Of a stretch of 52,275 nt of DNA, positions 1 to 8,835 are shown piece by piece. Source of the stretch: Neobacillus cucumis (lineage in GTDB: Bacteria > Bacillota > Bacilli > Bacillales_B > DSM-18226); NCBI RefSeq assembly GCF_023715505.1, contig NZ_JAMBOH010000034.1, positions 1-52,275 of the forward strand. Reading direction: 5' to 3'. The position numbers were made by a program, and so were the translations under genes. The notes beneath the pieces are model-generated. The model did not search any database. It was not told the origin of the DNA and saw only the letters and a list, made by a program, of their open reading frames with translations. Every line of letters begins with the position of its first letter. Position 1 is the first letter of the stretch.

Positions 1-203
1 TTTTCCTCATGAGAGGAAAAGGATTATCCGGTATTAGCACCGGTTTCCCGGTGTTATCCCAGTCTTACAGGCAGGTTGCCCACGTGTTACTCACCCGTCC
101 GCCGCTAACCAACAGGAGCAAGCTCCTATTGATTCGCTCGACTTGCATGTATTAGGCACGCCGCCAGCGTTCGTCCTGAGCCAGGATCAAACTCTCCATG
201 AAA
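1..203 (-). rRNA. 16S ribosomal RNA, 5' portion (cut by window edge)
   Basis: The reverse complement begins with the classic bacterial 16S start GAGAGTTTGATCCTGGCTC near position 195, followed by the conserved block that reads GGCGGCGTGCCTAATACATG. Only about the first 200 nt are present; the gene continues to the left beyond the window. It is transcribed leftward from the promoter at 332-360. The exact 5' end (about 203) is estimated by similarity to other Bacillus 16S genes. Confidence 0.97.
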
Positions 204-286
204 GTTGATTAGCTCATAAAAGTTACGTTGGCTTAGTTTCTATAGTAGAAACTAATATTATTGTTTGTTGACGTTCTTGTTTGTTT

Positions 287-301
287 AGTTTTCAAAGAGC
301 A
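287..301 (-). promoter_or_regulatory. boxA antitermination element in rrn leader
   Basis: On the minus strand the leader reads TGCTCTTTGAAAACT, the standard Bacillus rrn boxA that recruits the Nus antitermination complex. It lies about 25-40 nt downstream of the promoter and about 85 nt before the 16S 5' end. A small hairpin of the form GTTTC...GAAAC follows at about 237-253. Confidence 0.8.
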
Positions 302-331
302 ATTACTTTATCGCTCAAAGGCGACTTTATT

Positions 332-360
332 ATCTTACCAAGTTATTAACGTAATGTCAA
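332..360 (-). promoter_or_regulatory. sigma-A promoter of the left rRNA operon
   Basis: The minus strand has a perfect -35 TTGACA (355-360), a 17-bp spacer and -10 TAAGAT (332-337). Upstream (361-386) there are phased A-tracts that look like an UP element. Transcription should start near 325. Bacillus rrn operons often have tandem promoters; I found only this clear one before the repeat at 491. Confidence 0.88.
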
Positions 361-490
361 CAACTTTTTACTAACTTTTTTTCTTTCGTGTTACTGTCTT
401 GCAGCAACAGATAATAATATACCACCATTAATCATTGGATGCAATACCTTTTTTTAAAGTAAAAATATTCTATCTACTCTAATCTCGTAA

Positions 491-765
491 GAAAAGCGCA
501 AGTGCCTTGGTCAACCCCGACAGTCATAAGACGAGACGGCCGAAAGGTTGCTTTTTAACCTTTTGGACGGATTGACCTAAAGGTGGAGGCGACTGTCCTG
601 GGACTCTAGGTAAGACGGCCCCTGCAAGAAGGCGTTTTTGCCCTTCTTCAGGGGATGGCTAGACTTGCGTCCCAAGGAGCCGCAACTGGATAAGCTTATG
701 ACCATCGAGGGGCTAGGCGCTGGAGCTAGACAATTCTCAAAGTCAAAAACTTTTATACTTTCTTT
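491..765 (+). repeat. Dispersed repeat, family A, near full-length copy (A1)
   Basis: This copy starts with GAAAAGCGCAAG and ends with CTGGAGCTAGACAATTC plus a T-rich tail. The same sequence recurs at 32931-33175 almost full length, at 44151-44306 and 48716-48813 with internal deletions, and at 19765-19895 diverged. It has two internal hairpins with T-rich loops (AAAGGTT/AACCTTT near 543-562 and GAAGGC/GCCCTTC near 628-648). Its ends pair (GTGCC...ACCCC with GGGGCT...GGCGC). It accounts for most of the 600-base gap between the 16S leader and lysS. A short open frame inside it is not conserved in copy A2, so I treat the element as non-coding. Confidence 0.85.
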
Positions 766-774
766 TCTTTCAAG

Positions 775-804
775 AAAAAAGCGCCAGATGGCTCTGGCGC
801 TTTT
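775..804 (-). terminator. Rho-independent terminator after lysS
   Basis: The 8-bp stem GCGCCAGA / TCTGGCGC (781-788, 793-800) has a 4-nt loop. It is followed on the minus strand by six T residues, 10 nt after the lysS stop. The plus strand also has a TTTT run, so it could work in both directions. Confidence 0.9.
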
Positions 805-810
805 AAACCT

Positions 811-2334
<1,524 letters not shown>

Positions 2335-2444
2335 TCAAAGAATACTGGCCAATTAACTTGTCTAGCTTTAGCACTTACACCTCTGGCAAAACGCTACTCT
2401 AATAGGTCAATCAGTTGGTCTAAGCCCTTCCACTTTTTTTGCAT

Positions 2445-2472
2445 ACTATATTATTTTACACAAACATGGCAA
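2445..2472 (-). promoter_or_regulatory. Candidate sigma-A promoter for lysS
   Basis: The minus strand shows TTGCCA, a 16-bp spacer and TATAGT. It would give an untranslated leader of roughly 145 nt. Positions about 2350-2440 of that leader resemble a badly decayed inverted family A repeat (TTGTCTAGCT... and GGTCAATC... on the plus strand). The match is moderate and other starts closer to the gene are possible. Confidence 0.4.
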
Positions 2473-2502
2473 TTCAGACATCAAAAAAGTTCGTAAATGC
2501 AT

Positions 2503-2529
2503 AAAAACTGCCAGTAACGCTACTGGCAG
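2503..2529 (-). terminator. Terminator of the folate/dusB operon
   Basis: A perfect 9-bp stem CTGCCAGTA / TACTGGCAG (2508-2516, 2521-2529) with a 4-nt loop precedes TTTTTAT on the minus strand, about 50 nt after the dusB stop. Confidence 0.9.
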
Positions 2530-2580
2530 CTCTAATCAGTAAACAAAGATATTATAGAAAATAGGGCGACTACTGTCAAA

Positions 2581-3582
2581 TTAACCTACAATTAACTCAC
2601 TTTTTTCCATTTCTTCTACATCTGCTACTAAACCATTTAATAAGGTAACTAAGTCTTCTCTCGTATTGCATTCGTTAATTGCATTACGCACCCTTGCATT
2701 ACCGCGGACGCCTTTTAAATACCATGCCGTATGCTTACGCATTTCACGAACAGCAATATTTTCATTTTTTAAGGCAATTAATCGATCTAAGTGAAGGATA
2801 CATACGTCGATTTTTTCTCTCACAGACGGCTCACCTAAGAGTTTACCAGTTTCTAAATACTGAACGGTACGGTAAATCATCCAAGGGTTTCCTAGTGCGG
2901 CTCTGCCGATCATTACCCCATCAACACCTGTTTCTTCAAGCATTCTTTTCGCATCCTGAGGCGTTTGCACGTCCCCGTTACCAATGACTGGGATGTTAAC
3001 AGACTGTTTTACTTCACGAATAATATCCCAATTTGCTTTTCCTTCATACATTTGCACACGAGTACGACCGTGAAGCGCCACAGCCTTTCCGCCTGCTCGT
3101 TCAACCATTTGAGCATTTTTCACAGCAAAAATATGCTCATCATCCCAGCCCATTCGCATTTTTACAGTCACAGGCTTCTCTACCGCATCCACAACAGCCG
3201 AAACCATTTCATAAATTTTATTAGGGTCTAATAGCCATCTTGCTCCGGCATCACACTTTGTAATCTTCGGAACAGGGCAGCCCATATTGATATCAATGAT
3301 GTCGGCATTCGTGTTTTTATCAACAAATTTAGCCGCTTCTACAAGTGTTTCTTTTTCACCGCCAAAAATTTGCAGGCTGAGCGGTTTTTCACGCTCATCA
3401 ATATAAAGCATATTCATGGTCTTTTCATTTTTAAAAACAATCCCTTTGTCACTGACCATCTCAGCACAAACTAAACCTGCCCCAAACTCTTTAACAGTTA
3501 AACGGAAGGCTGAATTACATACACCTGCCATTGGTGCTAATACAACAGGATTTTTTATTTCAATATCACCTATTTTTAACAT
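2581..3582 (-). CDS. dusB: tRNA-dihydrouridine synthase (DusB family)
   Basis: This FMN-dependent enzyme reduces uridines in the tRNA D-loop. The 333-residue protein shows the family TIM-barrel start (APMAGVCNSAFR, 16-27). The catalytic cysteine is C102 in NMGCPVPK. The phosphate-binding segment IGNGDVQ and the MIGRAALGNPW motif follow, and the C-terminal helical domain carries the EMRKHTAWYLKG segment. It is the last gene of the folP-folB-folK-yazB-dusB cluster, 18 nt after yazB, and ends at a strong terminator. The B. subtilis orthologue at this place is yacF. The start is ATG with AGGAGG close upstream. Confidence 0.95.
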   Translation of the reverse strand: MLKIGDIEIKNPVVLAPMAGVCNSAFRLTVKEFGAGLVCAEMVSDKGIVFKNEKTMNMLYIDEREKPLSLQIFGGEKETLVEAAKFVDKNTNADIIDINMGCPVPKITKCDAGARWLLDPNKIYEMVSAVVDAVEKPVTVKMRMGWDDEHIFAVKNAQMVERAGGKAVALHGRTRVQMYEGKANWDIIREVKQSVNIPVIGNGDVQTPQDAKRMLEETGVDGVMIGRAALGNPWMIYRTVQYLETGKLLGEPSVREKIDVCILHLDRLIALKNENIAVREMRKHTAWYLKGVRGNARVRNAINECNTREDLVTLLNGLVADVEEMEKSELIVG

Positions 3583-3600
3583 TCGGTAACCTCCTCTTCT

Positions 3601-3807
3601 CTATTCTTTTGGTTTTAAGTCTTCTATACTAATCTTTAAGGAATGAGTAATTTTCTCAAGTAAATCTTCTGCAGGCAGGCGATTTCCTCTTTCAATTTCA
3701 CCTAAAATAGATACTGATACACCTAGTTCCCTCGAAAAGCCTTCTTGTGTATAACCCTTTAGCTTCCGATAGGCACGAATACGTCTTCCCCATTTTTCCG
3801 CTTCCAT
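3601..3807 (-). CDS. yazB: Small XRE-type helix-turn-helix protein YazB
   Basis: The product is a 68-residue single-domain HTH regulator. Residues about 11-60 form the HTH_3 fold (RAYRKLKGYTQEGF... and SVSILGEIERGNRLP). Its function is unknown in the family; it is conserved at this exact place between folK and dusB. The ATG at 3807 has a good GGAG 8 nt upstream, which means that the gene starts inside the last 49 bases of folK in another frame. The overlap implies translational coupling. It could regulate the folate operon, but nothing in the sequence shows a target. Confidence 0.9.
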   Translation of the reverse strand: MEAEKWGRRIRAYRKLKGYTQEGFSRELGVSVSILGEIERGNRLPAEDLLEKITHSLKISIEDLKPKE

Positions 3808-4286
3808 ATTCGGACTCCTTCTTTATCTGGTAGTTCATTCAGTAGTATGTTAAGAGGTTTATCCACCCCAGTTAATCTAAGGTCTTGATCAATTTCTACT
3901 AATGGGACTAAAACAAACGCCCGCTCTAACATTCTTGGGTGCGGTATATTAAGTTTCTCTGATTCAATATTTTCTTGGTTAAAGGTTAAGATGTCAAGGT
4001 CTAACGTCCGCGGACCCCACTTTATTTCCCTTTTTCTCCCAAGTTCTAATTCGATTTTTAAACATGTATCTAATAATTCCATCGCACTTAGATTTGTTCG
4101 TACCTTGATTACCATGTTCAAGAATAGATCTTGGTCCTCATATCCAACAGGGTCTGTTTCGTACACAGATGATAAATTTACCAATTGGATTTTAGGACAA
4201 CTCTTTAACCGATTAATAGCATTAACTATATTATCATAACGGTTTCCAATATTTGATCCAAGGGCAATAAATGCTGTATTTTCCAC
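3759..4286 (-). CDS. folK: 2-amino-4-hydroxy-6-hydroxymethyldihydropteridine pyrophosphokinase
   Basis: FolK (HPPK) transfers pyrophosphate from ATP to 6-hydroxymethyl-dihydropterin, the step before dihydropteroate synthase. Seen in the 175 residues are the N-terminal ALGSNIGNR (8-16), the pterin-site segment DPVGYEDQDLFLN, the metal and ATP segment RTLDLDIL, and IPHPRMLERAFVL. Its start is 2 nt from the folB stop. Its end overlaps yazB by 49 nt. Length is normal for Bacillus HPPK. Confidence 0.96.
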   Translation of the reverse strand: MENTAFIALGSNIGNRYDNIVNAINRLKSCPKIQLVNLSSVYETDPVGYEDQDLFLNMVIKVRTNLSAMELLDTCLKIELELGRKREIKWGPRTLDLDILTFNQENIESEKLNIPHPRMLERAFVLVPLVEIDQDLRLTGVDKPLNILLNELPDKEGVRIWKRKNGEDVFVPIGS

Positions 4287-4288
4287 TA

Positions 4289-4657
4289 TTATCTTCTCCT
4301 CGTAATTTCTACGCCAACTGATTTGTAATGCCCAGGTATTGGTGGGTCTGGTTTAATGACCTTAACGGTAACATCCAGTACAAGCGGAAACGCTCTTATG
4401 ACACTTGCAGCAATTTCTTCAGCAACCGCTTCAAGCAGCTTATAGGGTTTCCCCTCAACCACTTCCTTACAAACTTGATACAATTCGCCGTAATTTACGG
4501 AGAACTTAAGTTCATCTGATTCCCCGGCCTTCTTTAAATCAATGGATACAGATAAATCCACAATAAATCGCTGGCCTAATCGATTCTCCTCAGGAAACAC
4601 GCCATGATAACCATAAAACTCCATCATATTTACATATATTTTATCCAATGACAGCAT
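4289..4657 (-). CDS. folB: Dihydroneopterin aldolase
   Basis: FolB cleaves 7,8-dihydroneopterin to 6-hydroxymethyl-dihydropterin. The 122-residue protein has the family core: FYGYHGVFPEENRLGQRF near the N terminus, with the conserved glutamate; VNYGELY; and the KPDPPIPGHYKSVGVEI segment near the C terminus that holds the catalytic lysine. The start codon overlaps the end of folP by 17 nt, so the two genes are probably translationally coupled. The length is typical. Confidence 0.96.
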   Translation of the reverse strand: MLSLDKIYVNMMEFYGYHGVFPEENRLGQRFIVDLSVSIDLKKAGESDELKFSVNYGELYQVCKEVVEGKPYKLLEAVAEEIAASVIRAFPLVLDVTVKVIKPDPPIPGHYKSVGVEITRRR

Positions 4658-5483
4658 CCTTCCCCATCAATATATCCATCATTCTAGCCATTCTGCTCAT
4701 TTCTTTTACGTCGTGAACCCGGATCATTTGACAGCCTTTTTGGATGCCATAACAAACGGTCGCTCCTGTCCCTTCCATTCTTTCACCAACGGGCAGATTT
4801 AATGCTTGTCCAATCATTGACTTTCTTGATGTTCCTAAAAGAATAGGATAGCCTAGCATTACAAACTTTTCTAAGTTTTGCATGGTTAGCAAGTTTTCCT
4901 GATAGTCACGTGCAAAACCAATACCAGGATCGAGGATAATATTTTCATCTCTTACCCCGGCGTTTTTTACAATTGCAATACTTTCAAATAGGTCATTTAA
5001 GACATCTCTCAAAAATGAGTTGTAGTTCCGTTCATGACGATTGTGCATTAGGATGATAGGAACATTGTAGTCGGCAGCTACCTTTGCCATCTTTTCGTCA
5101 GCTTTAGCTCCCCATATATCATTAATGATGTGTGCCCCCGCCTCAATTGCCTGCTTGGCGACCTCCGCTTTATAGGTGTCAATCGATATTGGGATTGGAA
5201 CCTGTTCCGAAATGGCTTTTATGACTGGGACAACCCGTTCAATTTCTTCCTCATCGGAAATAACAGTATAACCCGGCCTAGTGGATTCACCACCAATATC
5301 AATAATATCCGCACCATTTGTCACCATTTCCCTTGCATGTTCAACCGCGCGTTCGATTTGATTATATTCCCCTCCATCTGAGAAGGAATCAGGGGTCACA
5401 TTTAAGATTCCCATTACAATGGTCTTTTTGGAATAATCCAAGGTATATGGCCCACACTTGATTTGTTCTTGAGTTGTTCTCAT
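4641..5483 (-). CDS. folP: Dihydropteroate synthase
   Basis: This enzyme (sul in B. subtilis) condenses p-aminobenzoate with hydroxymethyl-dihydropterin pyrophosphate and is the sulfonamide target. The 280 residues carry NVTPDSFSDGG (28-38), DIGGESTRPG, the central INDIWGA and the DPGIGFARD loop, and the C-terminal RVHDV. It is the first gene of the cluster here. In B. subtilis pabB, pabA and pabC lie directly upstream, but here cysK and a terminator come first. SD AGGGGG lies close to the ATG. No convincing promoter was found in the short gap, so readthrough from cysK or an atypical promoter must drive the operon. Confidence 0.96.
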   Translation of the reverse strand: MRTTQEQIKCGPYTLDYSKKTIVMGILNVTPDSFSDGGEYNQIERAVEHAREMVTNGADIIDIGGESTRPGYTVISDEEEIERVVPVIKAISEQVPIPISIDTYKAEVAKQAIEAGAHIINDIWGAKADEKMAKVAADYNVPIILMHNRHERNYNSFLRDVLNDLFESIAIVKNAGVRDENIILDPGIGFARDYQENLLTMQNLEKFVMLGYPILLGTSRKSMIGQALNLPVGERMEGTGATVCYGIQKGCQMIRVHDVKEMSRMARMMDILMGKDAVIG

Positions 5484-5530
5484 TCCATATCCCCCTAGCC
5501 TGTTTTTTCACATTTTATCATATTTTCAAC

Positions 5531-5568
5531 AAAAAAAAGAGGCTTCGGCAAAATCTCGCCAACGCCTC
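5531..5568 (-). terminator. Terminator between cysK and folP
   Basis: The stem GAGGC / GCCTC (539-543 and 564-568 of this kilobase) has an inner TTGGC-type helix and is followed on the minus strand by eight T residues. It separates cysK from the folate genes. Confidence 0.85.
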
Positions 5569-5577
5569 CAATCTTTT

Positions 5578-6504
5578 TTATTCAGCATCATATTGGTAAA
5601 GTGGTGTACTTAAATAACGCTCTCCGTTATCAGGAATAATCGCAAGTACCTTTTTACCTTTACCTAGTTCTTTCGCTACCTTTAGGGCTGCAGAAATCGC
5701 TGCACCAGAAGAAATACCACCTAGAATACCTTCTTCTCTAGCAGCACGGCGAGATGCTTCGAATGCTTCTTCAGTACTGATTTGAATAACTTCATCATAG
5801 ATGTTTGTATTTAAAGTATCTGGTATAAAGCCTGCACCAAGTCCTTGAAGTTTGTGCGGTCCAGGGTTTCCGCCTGATAGCACTGGTGAATCTTTCGGTT
5901 CAACCGCAATAATTTTCGCTTCTGGGAATTTTTCACGAATGACACTTCCAGCACCTGTAATAGTACCGCCTGTTCCGATTCCGGATACAAAAGCGTCTAG
6001 TTGATCCATTTGTTCAACAATTTCTCTACCTGTAGTTCTTCTATGTACTTCAGGGTTTGCTTGGTTTTTAAATTGTTGTGGTAAGAAATAACCGTGTTCC
6101 TTTACTAGCTCTTCTGCTTTAGCAATAGCACCTTTCATCCCTGCTGGCCCAGGAGTTAAAACAAGCTCTGCACCATAAGCACGAAGAAGGTTTCTTCTTT
6201 CTAAGCTCATCGTCTCAGGCATAACGAAGATAGCTTTATAACCTTTTGCTGCAGCAATCATCGCCAGTCCAATACCTGTATTACCACTAGTTGGTTCAAT
6301 AATTGTATCACCTGGTTTAATTAAACCTTGCTCTTCTGCAGCTTCAATCATTGCAAGACCGATACGGTCCTTAACACTGCTGCCTGGGTTAAAGTACTCA
6401 AGCTTTAAATAAACATCTGCACTATTTTCATCTACTAATCTGTTTAATTTAACAATTGGTGTTTGGCCGACTAACTCAGCCACTGAATTTGCAACACGAA
6501 CCAT
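5578..6504 (-). CDS. cysK: Cysteine synthase A (O-acetylserine sulfhydrylase)
   Basis: This PLP enzyme makes L-cysteine from O-acetylserine and sulfide. The 308-residue protein has the PLP lysine K45 in NPGSSVKDR, the substrate loop TSGNTG (72-77), and the phosphate-binding GTGGTITG near residue 175. The length is standard. It is a single-gene unit with its own sigma-A promoter (6550-6579) and terminator (5531-5568). In B. subtilis this gene is repressed by CymR; the AT-rich region upstream of the promoter includes a TTGAAATTTTTCAA palindrome that could be an operator, but I cannot assign it. Confidence 0.96.
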   Translation of the reverse strand: MVRVANSVAELVGQTPIVKLNRLVDENSADVYLKLEYFNPGSSVKDRIGLAMIEAAEEQGLIKPGDTIIEPTSGNTGIGLAMIAAAKGYKAIFVMPETMSLERRNLLRAYGAELVLTPGPAGMKGAIAKAEELVKEHGYFLPQQFKNQANPEVHRRTTGREIVEQMDQLDAFVSGIGTGGTITGAGSVIREKFPEAKIIAVEPKDSPVLSGGNPGPHKLQGLGAGFIPDTLNTNIYDEVIQISTEEAFEASRRAAREEGILGGISSGAAISAALKVAKELGKGKKVLAIIPDNGERYLSTPLYQYDAE

Positions 6505-6549
6505 TAGAGCACCTCTATTCCGAGTATTTTTATTGGGATTATATTATTA

Positions 6550-6579
6550 AATTTACCAGTTATTAAGCAACTTTGTCAA
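6550..6579 (-). promoter_or_regulatory. sigma-A promoter of cysK
   Basis: The minus strand has TTGACA (6574-6579), an 18-bp spacer and TAAATT (6550-6555), with further TATAAT-like sequence just downstream. The palindrome TTGAAATTTTTCAA lies just upstream (about 6586-6599). Confidence 0.7.
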
Positions 6580-6700
6580 TTGTTTTGATTGAAAAATTTC
6601 AAATAAATTGAAAATATGATTAGTAAATTTGTACTAATTATAAGTCGTTTATCCTAGCCCCCCTGTAATGCAGCCTTATATTATTATTCCCTTATAAAAC

Positions 6701-6726
6701 AAAAAAACACAGAATTACAACTGTGT
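6701..6726 (-). terminator. Terminator after the yacD fragment
   Basis: ACACAG / CTGTGT (6707-6712, 6721-6726) forms a stem followed by T7 on the minus strand. It lies directly after the stop codon of the yacD remnant and probably once ended the coaX-hslO-yacD transcript. Confidence 0.75.
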
Positions 6727-6728
6727 CT

Positions 6729-6880
6729 TTAATTAGGGGGTTTATCCCCATAAAACCAATTGACCTTAGCTTCCTTCCAAAGGATAGAGGCTGAGGCTGG
6801 GGTATTCATTTTCTCAAGAGCAATTTGCCGGCGGATTTGGTCTTTGACCTCATCATACTTATAGCTTTTCCCACTGAAAT
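6729..6880 (-). pseudogene. yacD: 3' fragment of yacD (PrsA-like peptidyl-prolyl isomerase)
   Basis: The minus strand is open for about 48 codons ending in TAA at 6729. It translates as SYKYDEVKDQIRRQIALEKM followed by NTPASASILWKEAKVNWFYG and a short tail. This is the typical C-terminal end of a PrsA/SurA-type parvulin lipoprotein (the "V..QIR.QIALE" helix and the K..WFYG end). In B. subtilis yacD sits exactly here, between hslO and cysK, and is about 300 residues long. The upstream 250 codons are gone: the frame runs into a family B repeat at about 6880. No start codon or SD precedes it, so it should not be expressed as a protein. Confidence 0.75.
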
Positions 6881-6943
6881 TCGATGTTGACTTATCGTAG
6901 GGCGGAGTGCGAAGAACACTAGCCGCTTGGGCTGGACAATTCT
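6879..6943 (+). repeat. Dispersed repeat, family B, 3' half only
   Basis: This matches the right half of the family B copies at 17587-17740 and 46256-46407: TTCGATGTTGACTTATCG, then ACACTAGCCGCT, then GGGCTGGACAATTC. The left half is absent. Its left edge is fused to the yacD remnant. Confidence 0.75.
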
Positions 6944-6973
6944 CTAAGATTTTTCTTCTTTCTTACTTCTTCT

Positions 6974-7034
6974 GAAAAGCGCAAGCGCTTTTTAGCGATG
7001 TATACTAACCGCCGGCGCTTGCACTGGACATTTT
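6974..7034 (+). repeat. Short derivative of the dispersed repeat
   Basis: It begins GAAAAGCGCAAGCGC like both repeat families and ends GCACTGGACATTTTT. GCAAGCGC (about 6981-6988) pairs perfectly with GCGCTTGC (about 7015-7022), which leaves a roughly 26-nt loop. It looks like the two repeat ends joined with almost no interior. It lies 15 nt after the hslO stop, together with 6879-6943 filling the place of most of yacD. Confidence 0.65.
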
Positions 7035-7048
7035 TGACTAACGAATGA

Positions 7049-7927
7049 CTATTTTGCTTCTTCTCTTAAAGCTTCTAGCTCTTCCTTAGAATATTGATAT
7101 TTTTCATTACAGAAGTGACAGTGGGCCTCTGCCTGTCCGTCTTCTTCAATCATCGCGGTGATCTCAGCCGTGCCTAAGCCAATAATCGCATTGGCAAAAC
7201 GCTCTTTGGAGCAATTACATTCAAAACGGACCGGCATTGTTTCTAAAATCTTCAGATTCTCTTTTCCGAACAATTCTGCAAGGATTTGCTCTGGAGTAAG
7301 TCCTCGCTCAACTAATTTAGAAATTGGTTCAATTGTCTTTAACCGTTCTTCTAATTGAGAAATAAGTGCATCAGGCGTCCCTGGCATTAATTGAAAAATA
7401 AACCCTCCTGCAGCTAAAATCGAGTCATCGGGGTTTACTAAAACACCAACTCCCACAGAGGAAGGTACTTGTTCTGAGGTGGCAAAGTAATAGGTAAAGT
7501 CCTCGCCCAGTTCTCCTGATACAAGCGGTACTTGTCCAGAAAAAAAGTCACGTAGTCCGATATCCTTTACAACAGCTAACATACCCTCGGTCCCGACCGC
7601 ACGGCGGACGTCAAGCTTACCATGCTCATTTGATTCAAAATCAACCTCTGGATTGGTCACATATCCGCGTACCTCACCCTTAGCATTGCTATCGACAACA
7701 ATTGGACCTAGTGGACCGTTGCCATTAATTTTTACTGTAAGTTTATCCTCACCTTTGAGCATTGCCCCCATCATGACCGCTGCGGTCATCGTGCGGCCAA
7801 GCGCAGCAGACGCTGTGCGCCAAGTTTGATGACGGCGTTGTGCTTCACTAATTGTATCAGTAGTGCGGACTGCATATGCACGTATATTTCCATCATAGGC
7901 TAGTGCCTTTACAAGATAATCCTTCAA
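7049..7927 (-). CDS. hslO: Redox-regulated chaperone Hsp33
   Basis: Hsp33 is a holdase chaperone that is activated when its zinc-bound cysteines are oxidised. The C-terminal zinc site is seen as CNC (in [11 protein letters not shown]) and CHFC (in [12 protein letters not shown]). The N-terminal domain starts [18 protein letters not shown] and has [21 protein letters not shown] chose the TTG at 7927 as start: GGGAG lies 8 nt upstream, and the protein then begins [11 protein letters not shown] as in relatives. A longer ATG form would start at 7957 but lacks an SD. That gives about 292 residues. It follows coaX and is followed by the ruined yacD. Confidence 0.93.
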   Translation of the reverse strand: MKDYLVKALAYDGNIRAYAVRTTDTISEAQRRHQTWRTASAALGRTMTAAVMMGAMLKGEDKLTVKINGNGPLGPIVVDSNAKGEVRGYVTNPEVDFESNEHGKLDVRRAVGTEGMLAVVKDIGLRDFFSGQVPLVSGELGEDFTYYFATSEQVPSSVGVGVLVNPDDSILAAGGFIFQLMPGTPDALISQLEERLKTIEPISKLVERGLTPEQILAELFGKENLKILETMPVRFECNCSKERFANAIIGLGTAEITAMIEEDGQAEAHCHFCNEKYQYSKEELEALREEAK

Positions 7928-7961
7928 AAGTATAACTCCCTTCTTACTGAATAACATTAGG

Positions 7962-8729
7962 TTATCCTATGTTTCGTTTATAGATAAGTGAAAGACCCTT
8001 TAAAGTTAAAAAAGGATCGATTATATCAATAATAGTTGATTCTTGTGAAATTAAACCCGCAAGTCCTCCTGTTGCTATTACTGTAGGCTTTTTCGGACTT
8101 TGGTCCATCATCCTTTTCACAATCCCCTCCACTTGTCCAACATAGCCATAAACAATCCCAGCCTGCATAGCCGACACGGTATTCTTTCCAATTACCCCTT
8201 CTGGTCTAGCAATTTCAATCCGTGGTAATTTTGCTGCTCTAGAATAAAGGGCCTCCGTTGAAATGCCAATTCCAGGTGCAATTGCACCACCCATATATTG
8301 ACGCTCCTCATTCACATAACAATACGTGGTCGCTGTACCAAAATCCACTATGATAAGCGGGCTTCCATATTCATGAATAGCGGCTACAGCATTCACAATT
8401 CGGTCGGCACCGACTTCTCTTGGATTTTCGTATTTAATATTGAGTCCTGTTTTAATGCCAGGTCCGACGACAAGAGGCTTTATATGAAAGTACTTTTGAC
8501 ACATTCTTTCTAAGGCAAGCATGATTGGCGGCACAACGGAAGAAATAATTATGCCATCAATATCAGAAAACGTAAGACCCGAAAAGTCAAATAAGGCCTT
8601 TATATTCATTCCAAATTCATCTTCGGTACGGTTGCGGTTCGTTTCAACACGCCAATGATACTTAAGTTCTTCTCCATCATAAACACCTAAGACTATATTG
8701 GTATTTCCCACATCAAATACGAAAATCAA
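7962..8729 (-). CDS. coaX: Type III pantothenate kinase
   Basis: CoaX phosphorylates pantothenate, the first step of coenzyme A synthesis. The ASKHA-fold signatures are present: DVGNTN at the N terminus, [19 protein letters not shown] and GGAIAPGI in the middle, and ATGGLAGL near the C terminus. I prefer the TTG at 8729 (product begins [11 protein letters not shown], about 255 residues) because relatives start at this point. The longer open frame to 8777 adds a basic stretch not seen in the family, and an in-frame GTG at 8738 is another choice. It lies between ftsH (terminator between) and hslO. Confidence 0.92.
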   Translation of the reverse strand: MIFVFDVGNTNIVLGVYDGEELKYHWRVETNRNRTEDEFGMNIKALFDFSGLTFSDIDGIIISSVVPPIMLALERMCQKYFHIKPLVVGPGIKTGLNIKYENPREVGADRIVNAVAAIHEYGSPLIIVDFGTATTYCYVNEERQYMGGAIAPGIGISTEALYSRAAKLPRIEIARPEGVIGKNTVSAMQAGIVYGYVGQVEGIVKRMMDQSPKKPTVIATGGLAGLISQESTIIDIIDPFLTLKGLSLIYKRNIG

Positions 8730-8798
8730 TTCTATCACTCGCTTTATTTTTATTCTTTTCCTCATAAGCAACATCATATCATAAATAGTTTATGCGTG

Positions 8799-8829
8799 AA
8801 AAAAAGAGCGCTTCACTGAAGCACTCTTT
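8799..8829 (-). terminator. Terminator after ftsH
   Basis: The arms AAAGAGTGCTTC and GAAGCGCTCTTT pair through 12-13 bp with one wobble, followed by T residues on the minus strand, a few bases beyond the ftsH stop. Confidence 0.88.
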
Positions 8830-8835
8830 CCTAAA

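Noticed and set aside
491..765. CRISPR array
   Set aside because: Repeats are dispersed over 50 kb, not regularly spaced, and no cas genes are present.
2340..2440. Possible decayed inverted family A repeat in the lysS leader
   Set aside because: Only short matches (TTGTCTAGCT, GGTCAATC, GGTCTAAGCCC) are seen, so I did not list it as a repeat; it is mentioned only under the lysS promoter.
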